From NCBI RefSeq assembly GCF_002499975.2, contig NZ_CP052766.1, forward strand, positions 1,922,001-1,986,000: a stretch of DNA of 64,000 bases, given 5' to 3'. Shown here piece after piece: positions 1 to 9,290 of this stretch. Position 1 is the first letter of the stretch; every line of letters starts with the position of its first letter. The position numbers were made by a program, and so were the translations under genes. The notes under the pieces were generated by a model that searched no databases, was not told where the DNA came from, and saw nothing but the letters and a program-made list of their open reading frames with translations. This stretch comes from Alteromonas pelagimontana (lineage in GTDB: Bacteria; Pseudomonadota; Gammaproteobacteria; Enterobacterales; Alteromonadaceae).

Positions 1-798
1 GAACTTGCCAAAGAGGTTGCGGTAGAAGCAGGCAGAGCAGTGTTGACGATTTACGACAATGGCGAATACAACAGTTATCAAAAAGATGATAATTCTCCTG
101 TCACCAGCGCTGATTACCTTGCCAACGATATTATCAACGAGCGCCTGAAAAAGGCCACTCCCGATATCCCGATTTTGTCAGAAGAAACTAAGCATGCCAG
201 TCTTGAAGAACGTAAGAAGTGGCCTTGTTACTGGTTAATTGATCCCATTGATGGTACGCAGGAATTTATTGCCAGAAGTGGCGATTTCGCAGTAAACGTG
301 GCTCTTATTGTTAATAATGAACCCGCTATAGGCGTAATTTTTTGGCCCACTGGCCAGTCGTTGTACTATGCCAGCAAGGGCAATGGTGCATTTAAAGATT
401 GTCCCGATGAACATAAACAGATACGAGTCCGTAAGCTGGATGATCCACATCAAAGTGTGGTCATGATAGCTATCAGCCGCCGTCAGTCCCGTGAAAAAAT
501 TATGTCTCGGCTATCAGCCAAGCGAGTTTATCAAACTTTACCGCTGGGTAGTTGCTCGCTGAAGTCCTGCTTTATCGCCGAAGGCAAAGCTGATGTATTT
601 ATGCGTATCGGTATCACCGGGGAATGGGATACCGGTGCATCCCAATGCATAGTGACAGAAGCTGGCGGAAAAATACTTGCCGCAAATTTCGAACCCCTTA
701 CTTATAATCAGCGTCACTCGCTGGAGAACCCTGACTTCGTTGTTATGGGTGATCAGCGGGTGCCTTGGAATGATATCGTTCACTATAAAAAGGAATAA
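1..798 (+). CDS. cysQ: 3'(2'),5'-bisphosphate nucleotidase CysQ (5' partial)
   Basis: The reading frame is open from the first base, so the true start lies upstream of the window. The protein belongs to the inositol monophosphatase superfamily. Visible metal-binding motifs are the EET acidic site, the DPIDGTQEF motif (D-P-I-D-G-T) and the WDTGASQCIV segment near the C-terminus. CysQ hydrolyses adenosine 3',5'-bisphosphate (PAP) to AMP and recycles the by-product of sulfate assimilation in the cytoplasm. The stop codon is followed within 4 bp by the start of a YceI-family gene, so the two are probably cotranscribed. The family call is secure; CysQ rather than another IMPase is favoured by overall resemblance. 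Confidence 0.9.
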   Translation, partial: ELAKEVAVEAGRAVLTIYDNGEYNSYQKDDNSPVTSADYLANDIINERLKKATPDIPILSEETKHASLEERKKWPCYWLIDPIDGTQEFIARSGDFAVNVALIVNNEPAIGVIFWPTGQSLYYASKGNGAFKDCPDEHKQIRVRKLDDPHQSVVMIAISRRQSREKIMSRLSAKRVYQTLPLGSCSLKSCFIAEGKADVFMRIGITGEWDTGASQCIVTEAGGKILAANFEPLTYNQRHSLENPDFVVMGDQRVPWNDIVHYKKE

Positions 799-802
799 TA
801 AT

Positions 803-1372
803 ATGATGAAGCAAAGCTTGCTTGCCTTGTCGGCTTGTTTGGCATTACCGGCATCTGCAGCATGGCACTTGGATGAAGACGCTTCCCGTTTACATTTTAT
901 GTCTACTAAAAACGCTCAGGTCACCGAAATCCATAGTTTTAAAGCGTTGTCGGGAGAGCTGTCAGACGAAGGTAAACTGACGGTAAAAGTCCCGCTTAGT
1001 TCAGTAGATACCGCTATTGATATCCGCGACACTCGTTTGGAAGAAAAAGTGTTTGAAGTCGCTAAATTTGCCGAGGCCACCTTCACCGCTGATGTACCCC
1101 AGGATATGTTGTCACTAAAAGCAGGTGACACTATTCAGGGCAGCGTAGAAGGCACTATGGATTTGCATGGTGTAAAAGCGCCTGTCACTTTTGATGTCAT
1201 AGCAAGTAAAGTAAACGACAACGAAATGGTGGTAACGACTGTAACACCAACCCTTATTAGTGCTGAAAGCTTTAAGTTGAAAGAAGGGTTAGAGACGTTG
1301 CAAGCTATCGCATCGCTTAACAGTATTACTTTTACTGTACCGGTAACATTTTCGGTGACATTTACGCAGTAG
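803..1372 (+). CDS. YceI family periplasmic protein
   Basis: A 189-aa protein whose start MMKQSLLAL follows an AAGGA ribosome site inside the end of cysQ. A longer frame opens upstream but overlaps cysQ and lacks a signal peptide. Residues 1-20 form a signal peptide ending ASA|AW, so the product is exported. The rest matches the YceI lipocalin-like beta-barrel family (for example FMSTKNAQVTEIHSF and the TFDV / TPTLISAESF strands), which binds isoprenoid-type lipids. The exact ligand is unknown. It is tandem to cysQ and ends in a strong terminator. A second YceI gene occurs at 40706-41284. Confidence 0.85.
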   Translation: MMKQSLLALSACLALPASAAWHLDEDASRLHFMSTKNAQVTEIHSFKALSGELSDEGKLTVKVPLSSVDTAIDIRDTRLEEKVFEVAKFAEATFTADVPQDMLSLKAGDTIQGSVEGTMDLHGVKAPVTFDVIASKVNDNEMVVTTVTPTLISAESFKLKEGLETLQAIASLNSITFTVPVTFSVTFTQ

Positions 1373-1396
1373 CTTTCTGCCGTTACCTTAAATAAA

Positions 1397-1424
1397 AATA
1401 CCGAGTCCTAGCTCGGTATTTTTA
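1397..1424 (+). terminator. Bidirectional intrinsic terminator between yceI and opgH
   Basis: A 9-bp perfect stem AATACCGAG / CTCGGTATT (1397-1405 with 1412-1420) has a 6-nt loop, a T run on the right and an A run on the left. It can therefore terminate the plus-strand yceI transcript and the convergent opgGH transcript. Confidence 0.85.
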
Positions 1425-1453
1425 TATCTACAATTGCAGCGAAGAGAGTCTGT

Positions 1454-3421
1454 CTATGAGTTCACAGATCTGATGGCAGCCCGCATAGGTAAAGGCTTTT
1501 TGTGCAACTGCTGCTCGTGCATCTTTTGCCAGTTTTCAGCAGGTAATGCCGGAATTTTAGGGTCATAGTTAGGCGAAATATAATGTTTCATACCTGCGCG
1601 TACCCGTTTTAGAGCATGACATTCTCTGACTTCTTCATGGATAACGAAAATACCAATTTTGCGGCTCGCCTTACCCAAAGTAGTACTGCTTGTTAAGCGG
1701 ATCACTGGCGCAGCTAAAACCATACCGGTTAAAACCGGAAGTAACCATAAAAACAGTGTGGGTGTGTAGTACCAAGTAGTGACTCCCCAGGCTACGGCAA
1801 TAATACTCATTATTTGAGTATGACTGAAAGCCACCCCCCAGGGCACCATTCGCCCTTCCCGTTCCTGAGCATCCCAGTTTACCTGGTGCCCTACGAATAC
1901 GCTCAACACGAAATAACTATGGTAAAACATCATAATGGGCGCAATGAGTACAGCCATAAAGAGTTCTACAATTCCGCTAAACAATAGGCTGAAAAATCCG
2001 CCGAATTCTTTACGGCGTTGGATCATCGCGAGTAAAAGCCCCAATACCTTGGGTAAAAACAGAAGCGCAGCTGTTCCCCATAACGTTGCAACCATCATGT
2101 CTTGCTTGGCTATTTGCCATGTTGGAAACAACTGGTAATCAGACGTAAAAAATTGCGGAATGGTAGTGGCGCGAATTAGCGCATCGGTGGTGCCGAGCAT
2201 TAGCATCACAAAGAGGACGAGTGAAGACATATAGGCGAACGCGCCAAAGCTAAAGTGCATACGATTCGTGGTTTTAAGACCTTTAACCCCCAACAACCCC
2301 AGATGCTGAATATTTCCCTGTACCCAGCGCCGATCACGAATAGCATAATCAACGACATTACTTGGTACTTCTTCATAACTACCGTCAGTATCCGTCAGCA
2401 AATAACATTGCCAGCCGGAACGGCGTAATAAAGCGGCTTCGACAAAATCATGACTGAGAATATCACCGCCAAACGGCGCCCGGCCTTCTAACGTAGGCAG
2501 GCCACAGTGTTGCATGAAGGGTTCGATTCGAATAATGGCGTTATGCCCCCAATAATTGGCGCTGTCCGTTTGCCAAAATGAAAGCCCTGTGGCCAGCATT
2601 GGGCTGTAAAGATGCGCAGCAAACTGAACAAAACGCCCAAAAAAGGTATCTTGTCGCACTGGCATAGGAATAGTTTGAATAAGAGCAACGTCAGGGTTTT
2701 CTTCAATACGTCGGGTCAAATCCAACATCCGCTCGCCCGACATTACACTGTCTGCATCCAGGACTATCATAGATTCATAGTTAGCACCCCAGCGCTGGCA
2801 AAAGTCTGTAATATTCCCGACTTTGCGGCCGGTGTTGACTTCACGACGGCGATAAAAAATGCGATCTGAAAAACTTCCTAAGCGTTTCTGCATCCGCTGC
2901 CAGGCGCAGAGTTCTGCTTTAATCATGCTCTCGTCGCGAGTATCACTAAGCATGAAAAAATCGAATTTATCTGCGTGGGGCGACCGCATGATTTCTTTTA
3001 CACATGCTTGAAAACCCACCATAATACGTTTGGTATCTTCATTATAGACAGGCATCACGATAGCATGGCGGTTACGGACAGGAGCTGCCGCGTCAGTTTT
3101 CCGTAGCTGTCGACGCAAACTTAGTGGGTCAATATGGAACAGCTGAAAAATAAAACCGATAACGGCTGTCCAAAACGCCATCGTCAGCCATAGAAACAGC
3201 AGCATACTTAAGCAAAGCTGAGCAATTTCTAACTCGGTTAATCCATTTGGACGGAAAATCTCAAACAGGCTCCAGCATGCCAATGCTGTTGAAGGCAAAA
3301 CTAGCAACGCCATAACCACCAGACGGCTGCGTTTTCCTACAGCTGTCAGATTATTCGTTTTTGTTGCTACCGATGATTTAGCAATAGGATCAACGTGATT
3401 CTTATTCCGGTTGGTAGACAT
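1454..3421 (-). CDS. opgH: Glucans biosynthesis glucosyltransferase OpgH
   Basis: An inner-membrane family-2 glycosyltransferase that polymerises UDP-glucose into the beta-glucan backbone of osmoregulated periplasmic glucans. Several hydrophobic segments flank a cytosolic catalytic domain with the LDADS (DxD) motif near residue 222 and the RRWVQGN (Q/RxxRW) motif. At 655 aa it is shorter than the E. coli protein (about 850 aa), mainly because the N-terminal region is short. I start it at ATG 3421, because GAGG sits 9 nt upstream; a GTG at 3436 is in frame but has no such site. The start overlaps the end of opgG by about 20 bp, which indicates translational coupling in an opgGH operon. Confidence 0.93.
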   Translation of the reverse strand: MSTNRNKNHVDPIAKSSVATKTNNLTAVGKRSRLVVMALLVLPSTALACWSLFEIFRPNGLTELEIAQLCLSMLLFLWLTMAFWTAVIGFIFQLFHIDPLSLRRQLRKTDAAAPVRNRHAIVMPVYNEDTKRIMVGFQACVKEIMRSPHADKFDFFMLSDTRDESMIKAELCAWQRMQKRLGSFSDRIFYRRREVNTGRKVGNITDFCQRWGANYESMIVLDADSVMSGERMLDLTRRIEENPDVALIQTIPMPVRQDTFFGRFVQFAAHLYSPMLATGLSFWQTDSANYWGHNAIIRIEPFMQHCGLPTLEGRAPFGGDILSHDFVEAALLRRSGWQCYLLTDTDGSYEEVPSNVVDYAIRDRRWVQGNIQHLGLLGVKGLKTTNRMHFSFGAFAYMSSLVLFVMLMLGTTDALIRATTIPQFFTSDYQLFPTWQIAKQDMMVATLWGTAALLFLPKVLGLLLAMIQRRKEFGGFFSLLFSGIVELFMAVLIAPIMMFYHSYFVLSVFVGHQVNWDAQEREGRMVPWGVAFSHTQIMSIIAVAWGVTTWYYTPTLFLWLLPVLTGMVLAAPVIRLTSSTTLGKASRKIGIFVIHEEVRECHALKRVRAGMKHYISPNYDPKIPALPAENWQKMHEQQLHKKPLPMRAAIRSVNS

Positions 3422-5039
3422 AATTCCAAACCTCACTAATTTTTTCGTCTTGCTTGGTGTTTATAAACAACCGCATATCCACAGGATTAGAGCTTGCCGG
3501 TGTAAGAAGAAAGGTAGCGCGGAGTTCTTTGCCGCCGTTAACAGGCTGAAGCCGCGCTTGGTCAACGGCACCGTTAGAGGCTTCCAAAATCAAATTTAGG
3601 TTATCGGGATTTGATTCTGCTCCTTTAGGTAGCGCAAAATCTACGATAAAACGACGTACAGATTTCTCGTTAGTAGATTCAAAGCCAGGTAACTGGCTCG
3701 CACCTTGTCTAGTCCGCAAAACTGTCGCAATACTCAGTTTTTTATGAGGGCTTTGCTCTACCGTTTTTAAGGTGTACCGAAAGTAGCGGCCCTGTCCTGC
3801 AGTCATGGCTTCCTCAGGCACCCAATAAGCGGCGATGTTGTCATGAATTTCGGAATCTGTAGGTATTTCAACCAGCTCGAGTCGACCTTTTTCGAAACCA
3901 TCTTGGGGCGTCACCCAAAAACTGGGACGCAAATGATAGTTGGCTTCGGCATCAAGATAATTTTCAAAATTATTATCCCGCTGCATCATTCCAAAACCTT
4001 TAGGTGCCGTCGCGCCCAGTGATGTAATTTGTAACCGTGCAGGATTAGTGAGTACGCGCCAGACCTGTTCGCCTTCCTGATTGATCATCATCATGCCGTC
4101 ACTGTCGTGGACTTCCGGGCGGTAATCATCATGAGACCGCTCGGTGTTTTCACCGTATAAAAACATGCTGGTAAACGGCGCTATTCCTAACTTCTCAATA
4201 TCCTGGCGGGCAAATAGCCAGGATCTTACTTTCATTTCAGTATTGACGCCGGGGTCGATAATAAATTCATAAGCGCCGGCGACAGACGGACTTTCTAATC
4301 GCGCATAGAGAGTAATAGGTCCGCCTTTAGCAGGCTCGATAAGCCAAAACTTGGTGAAATGCGGGAACTCTTCTCCCTTGGGTAAGGCCGTATCGATAGC
4401 AAGTCCTCGTGCTGACAATCCATAAACCTGATTTTTACCCACAAGGCGGAAATAAGAAGCGCCAAGAAATACTGCGAATTCATCTTTGTATTCCCCGGAC
4501 TTCAGCGGGTAATGCACACGAAACCCTGCGAACCCTGATTTCTTATCGGTCAATCCTGCAAATTGTTCTGCATTTTTGTCATAGCGAAACATTGAACTGT
4601 CAAAGGGGACCGTTTTCTCTTTATTACTGCGATCTACTGTTACTACCGTAACTGGCTGTTGGTAGAGAAAGCCCGGGTGAAAAAACTGAATCTCATAATC
4701 ATTTTTACCCCGCCACAAGCTTTTATCTGCTTCAAAACGAATTGCCCGGTACTGCTGATAATCCATTTTCTTCAATTTTTCGTCTAAGCCATGGTCATTC
4801 TCGTTATACTGCTTTTTTGCAGAGGCTTTGGCATCTGCAATCACAGACTCCAAAATGGGTTTGTTCGAAGGAATGTTATCCTTGCTCACCTGCGCCGCAT
4901 CGACTTGCGTAACCCAAAGGTTCATTGCCATACATAAACATGCAGATGAAGACAGAATACGGCTCAAGGGGGAAAAAACTGAGCTTAATACCGCTAAAAT
5001 CGAGCCTGTATCTCGTTGTTGCTTCGCTTTCACTAGCAT
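3402..5039 (-). CDS. opgG: Periplasmic glucans biosynthesis protein OpgG
   Basis: A 545-aa periplasmic protein of the OpgG/OpgD family, needed together with OpgH to make or release osmoregulated periplasmic glucans. The N-terminal 49 residues contain a hydrophobic export segment after a basic start (MLVKAKQQR). Family landmarks follow, such as FHPGFLYQQPV, ASYFRLVGKNQVYGLSARGLAI and SMFLYGEN. The length is close to the usual 510 aa plus a longer leader. GGAG lies 10 nt upstream of the ATG. It is the first gene of opgGH and overlaps opgH. Confidence 0.95.
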   Translation of the reverse strand: MLVKAKQQRDTGSILAVLSSVFSPLSRILSSSACLCMAMNLWVTQVDAAQVSKDNIPSNKPILESVIADAKASAKKQYNENDHGLDEKLKKMDYQQYRAIRFEADKSLWRGKNDYEIQFFHPGFLYQQPVTVVTVDRSNKEKTVPFDSSMFRYDKNAEQFAGLTDKKSGFAGFRVHYPLKSGEYKDEFAVFLGASYFRLVGKNQVYGLSARGLAIDTALPKGEEFPHFTKFWLIEPAKGGPITLYARLESPSVAGAYEFIIDPGVNTEMKVRSWLFARQDIEKLGIAPFTSMFLYGENTERSHDDYRPEVHDSDGMMMINQEGEQVWRVLTNPARLQITSLGATAPKGFGMMQRDNNFENYLDAEANYHLRPSFWVTPQDGFEKGRLELVEIPTDSEIHDNIAAYWVPEEAMTAGQGRYFRYTLKTVEQSPHKKLSIATVLRTRQGASQLPGFESTNEKSVRRFIVDFALPKGAESNPDNLNLILEASNGAVDQARLQPVNGGKELRATFLLTPASSNPVDMRLFINTKQDEKISEVWNYVYQPE

Positions 5040-5485
5040 GTAAATTTTACTCCATTCAATGATTCAGCTTTTGAGTTTGCAAAAGATGATCCATCCATTT
5101 TCGACCACGGAGCCTTTATTAATTTATTTTTCAATTTCAAGCAGTTAACTACACGCCTTTCTCGCTGGCTGACTACGAGCTAGATCTACAATGTTATTAA
5201 AATCAAATACCTACAAAATAACTGTTGTTTTTAAGCGACGCCGGTAAAGAGTAAAAACAACATACACTGGAAATTTTTTACCATTCAACACTTCTGCATT
5301 ATTGCGTCAATATTCTTCTAAAAATTATAAAGCGATGGTTTACAGTCAGTTAGGTTGCGTAAACAGAGTCTAAACTTGTACGTAAATCTCCTGGCAAGTA
5401 AATTGCTTATAACTAAATTCATTAAAATTATTCATCTCAATACTTTTTCTGAATAATTATCTAACGCAATACCTAAGGAGTTCTA
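5040..5485. other. Intergenic region upstream of opgG and the barrel protein
   Basis: About 446 bp of AT-rich sequence between divergent genes. It should hold the promoters of opgGH (minus) and of the outer-membrane protein (plus). I see no ORF, RNA gene or strong dyad in it. Confidence 0.6.
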
Positions 5486-6034
5486 ATGCGTAAATTTTCT
5501 TTAATGGCAACGTTAATAACCGGCGCTCTCTCTTTTTCTGCACTTGCAGATTCCCCAGATTGGCAGTACGTGGAAGGCGGTTACACAGCGCTGGACATTG
5601 ATAACGCAGGCGGTTTTGATCCTGATGGCGCTACTATTGGCGGTAAATATATGCTTAAAAATAATATTTATTTAAGCGGCGACTACAGTTTTTTTGAAGA
5701 TCATAGCATTGATATCGACATGTTAAGCCTGGGCGCTGGTTACCGGATGCGAATTAATGCCATGACTGATGCCTACGTTGGCGCTAATTACGAGCGTATT
5801 GATTCAGATTTCGACGACGAAAATGGTTACAGCGTGAATGCGGGCATCCGTTCAAGAGTCACCGACCAGGTTGAACTGGCTGGAGAGATCGGCTATTACG
5901 ATGTAGATGAAGGCGATGTGACAGTAAAAGTGGGTGCCAATTATTATTTCACGCCCCAGTGGGCCATCGGCGCCAGTTACGAAAAGCTTGATGACGCTGA
6001 TATCACCCAAGTGACTGCCAGGTACGCATTTTAA
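5486..6034 (+). CDS. Outer-membrane beta-barrel protein (OmpA-like / porin superfamily)
   Basis: A 182-aa protein with a clear signal peptide (residues 1-21, cut after SALA) and an AAGGAG site before the ATG. The mature part is a string of short alternating strands rich in aromatic residues (YVEGGYTALDI, YLSGDYSFFED, YVGANYERI, AIGASYEKLD) and ends in a C-terminal phenylalanine (ARYAF), the usual signal for barrel insertion by BAM. It is the size of an eight-stranded barrel without a peptidoglycan-binding domain. The specific function is unknown. It is monocistronic, followed by a dyad that may terminate it. Confidence 0.8.
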   Translation: MRKFSLMATLITGALSFSALADSPDWQYVEGGYTALDIDNAGGFDPDGATIGGKYMLKNNIYLSGDYSFFEDHSIDIDMLSLGAGYRMRINAMTDAYVGANYERIDSDFDDENGYSVNAGIRSRVTDQVELAGEIGYYDVDEGDVTVKVGANYYFTPQWAIGASYEKLDDADITQVTARYAF

Positions 6035-6068
6035 GTTTTTTCGTACTTATTTCAGTTACACTAAGTTT

Positions 6069-6122
6069 AAAGGCGGCCAAAGACCAAGTTTGATGCTAAT
6101 AAAGGACGTTGCCGCCTTTTCT
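6069..6122 (+). terminator. Possible terminator of the barrel-protein gene
   Basis: The inverted repeat AAAGGCGGC / GCCGCCTTT (6069-6077 with 6111-6119) is followed by T residues. The loop is long, about 33 nt, which lowers confidence. Confidence 0.5.
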
Positions 6123-6288
6123 ATTCCTCAAAGTTTCTGTTATCTCACCGTTCCAGTTGTGCGCTCTATTCTTCCGTGCAAAAATCTTACATATTCCGCT
6201 GGCGTAGAAAAGTCAGAAGATTTGTTATTTTATTCGAAGCACCTTTAGGCTATCCACAACAAAATTTAGCGAAAATACAAGGAATGTT

Positions 6289-7503
6289 ATGCTTGAAACC
6301 TCTTTTTCTCCCTCTGCACGTATAACCACTTTACAAGATGCTTTAGTTTATCGTCAGGAGAAGGGCTCAAACCCAAACTGCATTCGCGCGGGAATTTCTC
6401 ACCCTAACTTGCCCCAATGGGCGCATCAGTGGCGTGGAATGGGTGTTAATAAAGCGGTTCGAACACTAGAAATAGCAACAGATACCGGTCATCTAAAAGA
6501 ACAAAAATCGCCAAAGAAAAAGCTAAAAGGAAACTTCCTCTATGGGGGGCCACTTATTATCCCTTTTGGACATTTTTTAGCAGAAAGTATCCACAGATGC
6601 TGGGCTTACGAATATATTACAAAAACGCAAAAGACTGGAATTGATGCGGTAATATTACAGCCTGGAATACAGAATAGACGTTGGTTTCATAATCGAACAT
6701 ACCGATCATTGCCCCCGTATATACGTGATACATTTAACTATTTAGGCATTCCCGAGAAGAAAATTCTACTTCAATATAAGAACGTTATTGTGGAGAACCT
6801 GGCCGTTCCTGAACAAGCTTCTTACTTTCGTCCCATAGAGCCTATCAAGGCTCCTTATCTGGATTTTTTAAGCCGCTGCGAAAAAAATAGTAATGTCCAA
6901 ACAGATGAGAATCTTCCGAAAAAACTCTACGTCTCTCGCCAAGCCTTTCGATATCGCGGTGCTTTTGCAGGCGAAGCTTACATAGAATCTTTTCTATCTA
7001 ACAAAGGCTACCACATCCTCCGCCCTGAGAATCACAGTCTGCTAGACCAGTTACGCTTTTATAAATCAGCAGATACTATTATTTTTGCCGAGGGCGGCGG
7101 TATTCATATGCTGGAGTTGCTGGGGAAACTGGCGGCGAACGTGTATGTTATTAATCGGCGCCCTTTAAGTCCAAAAGTCTTTAAACCTATACTGGAGGAT
7201 CGGGTAGAAAAACTAAGCTTTTTTTCTAAAGCGACGACTTTACCTTCTTTGTTTTTAGCCTCAGATGGCCGTCCAGCCCATGGCAGTGCGATTAGTGTGC
7301 TTGCCCCTAAAGAATTAAATTCTTTCTTTGAGCACATTATGGAATCTGACGTTTCAGATTTTGATCTAAAACTCTTTGAAACGCAAAGTTGCGAGGATGT
7401 TCTGAGCTATTTCAATCATTATCAGAAGCCAAATAAGCGTTTTCCAATTCAGCAACAACAAGCTATCAAGGGTTTCAAAGAAGCGGCGCACAAATGGCTC
7501 TAA
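6289..7503 (+). CDS. Glycosyltransferase family 61 protein
   Basis: A 404-aa soluble protein that resembles the DUF563/GT61 family. The recognisable parts are a GGPLIIPFGHFLAES stretch in the N-terminal third, the KLYVSRQAFRYR motif in the middle and the FAEGGGIHMLELLGKLA motif, which matches the conserved acidic-Gly-Gly-His region of the family. Such enzymes transfer sugars to glycans or lipopolysaccharide. The substrate here is not predictable. It stands alone between a terminator-like dyad and the convergent yheU, and codon use appears slightly more AT-rich than its neighbours. Confidence 0.75.
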   Translation: MLETSFSPSARITTLQDALVYRQEKGSNPNCIRAGISHPNLPQWAHQWRGMGVNKAVRTLEIATDTGHLKEQKSPKKKLKGNFLYGGPLIIPFGHFLAESIHRCWAYEYITKTQKTGIDAVILQPGIQNRRWFHNRTYRSLPPYIRDTFNYLGIPEKKILLQYKNVIVENLAVPEQASYFRPIEPIKAPYLDFLSRCEKNSNVQTDENLPKKLYVSRQAFRYRGAFAGEAYIESFLSNKGYHILRPENHSLLDQLRFYKSADTIIFAEGGGIHMLELLGKLAANVYVINRRPLSPKVFKPILEDRVEKLSFFSKATTLPSLFLASDGRPAHGSAISVLAPKELNSFFEHIMESDVSDFDLKLFETQSCEDVLSYFNHYQKPNKRFPIQQQQAIKGFKEAAHKWL

Positions 7504-7540
7504 CCGCTACTTAATGTAAACTGAAATACGGCGATTTCGA

Positions 7541-7753
7541 CTACATCTGATCCCGTTTCCTGATATCAACTGTTTCATGTAATTCGGAGTAGACTAAAAC
7601 TGACTCGCCGGATTTTAAGCTTGTTAGCACCTGCTCTACTTTTTTCTCAAAGCTTAATTCTTCCTCGCCATAATCCGTACCTTCGCGCAGCACAAATGAT
7701 TCTGCAATACTATGTAGGGTGTCTTCTTCCAGCGAGTTAATCGGGATAATCAT
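7541..7753 (-). CDS. yheU: UPF0270 family protein YheU
   Basis: A 70-aa acidic protein beginning [13 protein letters not shown] and matching the YheU family over its full length ([28 protein letters not shown]). The function is unknown. It is the last gene of the minus-strand yheS - TIGR02444 - yheT - yheU run, 27 bp after yheT, an arrangement also known in enterobacteria. Confidence 0.9.
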   Translation of the reverse strand: MIIPINSLEEDTLHSIAESFVLREGTDYGEEELSFEKKVEQVLTSLKSGESVLVYSELHETVDIRKRDQM

Positions 7754-7780
7754 AGGGCGTTCTCTAAGGGAAATAATAGG

Positions 7781-8800
7781 TTAGGCGTTCACACATGTCG
7801 GCAAATATTGTTCAACAAAACGCTTAACCCGCTGTTGCAGCCAAACGGTTGGATTTAGTGGATTTCCCTGCATAAACCCGACATGGCCGCCGCGATCACT
7901 TATTTCCACTGTGACAGCGCGCGCCAATTCGGTTTCCTTTGGAATCACTAAATGGTTCATAAAGGGATCATCAACGCTGTGAAGTAACAACGTAGGGCAA
8001 TGAATTGCGCTTAGAAAATGGTAGGCGCTGCATTTTTCATAGTAATCCTGCGCATCGGCAAAACCATGCAAGGGAGCCGTCACTTTTTCATCAAACGCTC
8101 TGAAGCTGTGGATTGCATCGACATCATCCGGCGTTAGCGAGATAAGCTCATGGTAATTGATATACTTCATTTTCTGCTTAAGCGTAGATTTCATACTGCG
8201 TAACAGATACTTCTGGTAAATGCGGGAAAACCCGTGGTTTATGCTCTGTGAGCACTCTGCCAGCTTCAGGGGAGCAGAAACGGCTATCGCGCCTTGCAAC
8301 CATTGCTGAGCAGGATTCTCGCCCAATAGCTTAAGTAGCATATTGCCGCCTAGTGAAAAGCCTAAGGCGACTTTGGGTATAGTGGGAAAGCGGGCGGAAA
8401 GGGTATCTAGAAAAAAGGCAGGATCGCCGGTTTCGCCAGAATGGTACGCGCGCGCCAGACGGTTAGGTTCGCCGCTACACCCTCGGTAATGCATCATTAC
8501 CACTTGCCATCCGTTAATGCTTAACGTAGCCATAATGTCGTTGGCGTAGTGGGATCGAATACTGCCTTCCAGCCCATGAAAAAGCGCCACAATTCCCGTC
8601 ATTTTTTTCGGTCTCGGCCCCCACGCAAGATCAACAAAATCGCCATCGGGCAGCGTCAAGCGTTCCATAGAGAAACGCAACGGCAATCGTCGTTGTAAAA
8701 ACCGCGGCCAAATTGTTTGTACATGACGGTTACGCGCCCACCGCGGCGCGGAAAAATCACTTTTAATGATTTTTCCATGGGAAAGATTTTTACGATTCAT
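7781..8800 (-). CDS. yheT: YheT family alpha/beta hydrolase
   Basis: A 339-aa alpha/beta hydrolase of the YheT/EMB8 family. Landmarks are ARNRHVQTIWPRF near the N-terminus, the nucleophile elbow GFSLGGN, the acid region LLHSVDDPFM and the histidine region RGGHVGF. The physiological substrate is unknown. I chose ATG 8800, which gives the family's usual length (E. coli 340 aa). An in-frame start at 8854 would extend into the upstream gene, whose stop is at 8808. Confidence 0.9.
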   Translation of the reverse strand: MNRKNLSHGKIIKSDFSAPRWARNRHVQTIWPRFLQRRLPLRFSMERLTLPDGDFVDLAWGPRPKKMTGIVALFHGLEGSIRSHYANDIMATLSINGWQVVMMHYRGCSGEPNRLARAYHSGETGDPAFFLDTLSARFPTIPKVALGFSLGGNMLLKLLGENPAQQWLQGAIAVSAPLKLAECSQSINHGFSRIYQKYLLRSMKSTLKQKMKYINYHELISLTPDDVDAIHSFRAFDEKVTAPLHGFADAQDYYEKCSAYHFLSAIHCPTLLLHSVDDPFMNHLVIPKETELARAVTVEISDRGGHVGFMQGNPLNPTVWLQQRVKRFVEQYLPTCVNA

Positions 8801-8807
8801 GCTGACA

Positions 8808-9290
8808 TCAGGGATTAATAGGGATCTGCTTGACAATAAAGGTGAGTTTGGCAACTGCCTGGGGGCTCTGGCGCAAATTATACAAATGAATAAATGCTGG
8901 CAGAGAGCCGTTTATACCTTCAGACGTCATAACGGGTAATTGCTCGAAAGCTTGTACCAGCTGTTGCTGCTGAACAGCTTCCATCTGTAGTTCTTGATGC
9001 TTGAGGCTAAGATAACGATCATGATCCTCAGAGTCAGGGTCTTTCGCGGCGGTGCGATTCTTACGATGCTGGTGCAGCTTCTGATCGGTATCAGCAACGG
9101 CAACCTTTAAAATTTGCCACTGTTTAAGCGTAACCACCTTATTAAACGAAAGGCACCAGCACATCAGCAGCAATAAGTTAATATTCACGCCATGTTCGTC
9201 CTGAAGCTTCAGACAAGCTGCCGCCACACCTTCAATACCATAGAGTTCGATACTGTATTCCCAGAAATTATCCGACGTCAACTGACTCAT
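8808..9290 (-). CDS. TIGR02444 family protein
   Basis: A 160-aa protein beginning MSQLTSDNFWEYSIELYG and containing LQDEHGVNINLLLLMCWC, which is characteristic of the uncharacterised TIGR02444 (DUF2390) family. It overlaps the 3' end of yheS by about 20 bp and ends just before yheT, so it belongs to that operon. The function is unknown; no transmembrane helix or catalytic motif is evident. Confidence 0.85.
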   Translation of the reverse strand: MSQLTSDNFWEYSIELYGIEGVAAACLKLQDEHGVNINLLLLMCWCLSFNKVVTLKQWQILKVAVADTDQKLHQHRKNRTAAKDPDSEDHDRYLSLKHQELQMEAVQQQQLVQAFEQLPVMTSEGINGSLPAFIHLYNLRQSPQAVAKLTFIVKQIPINP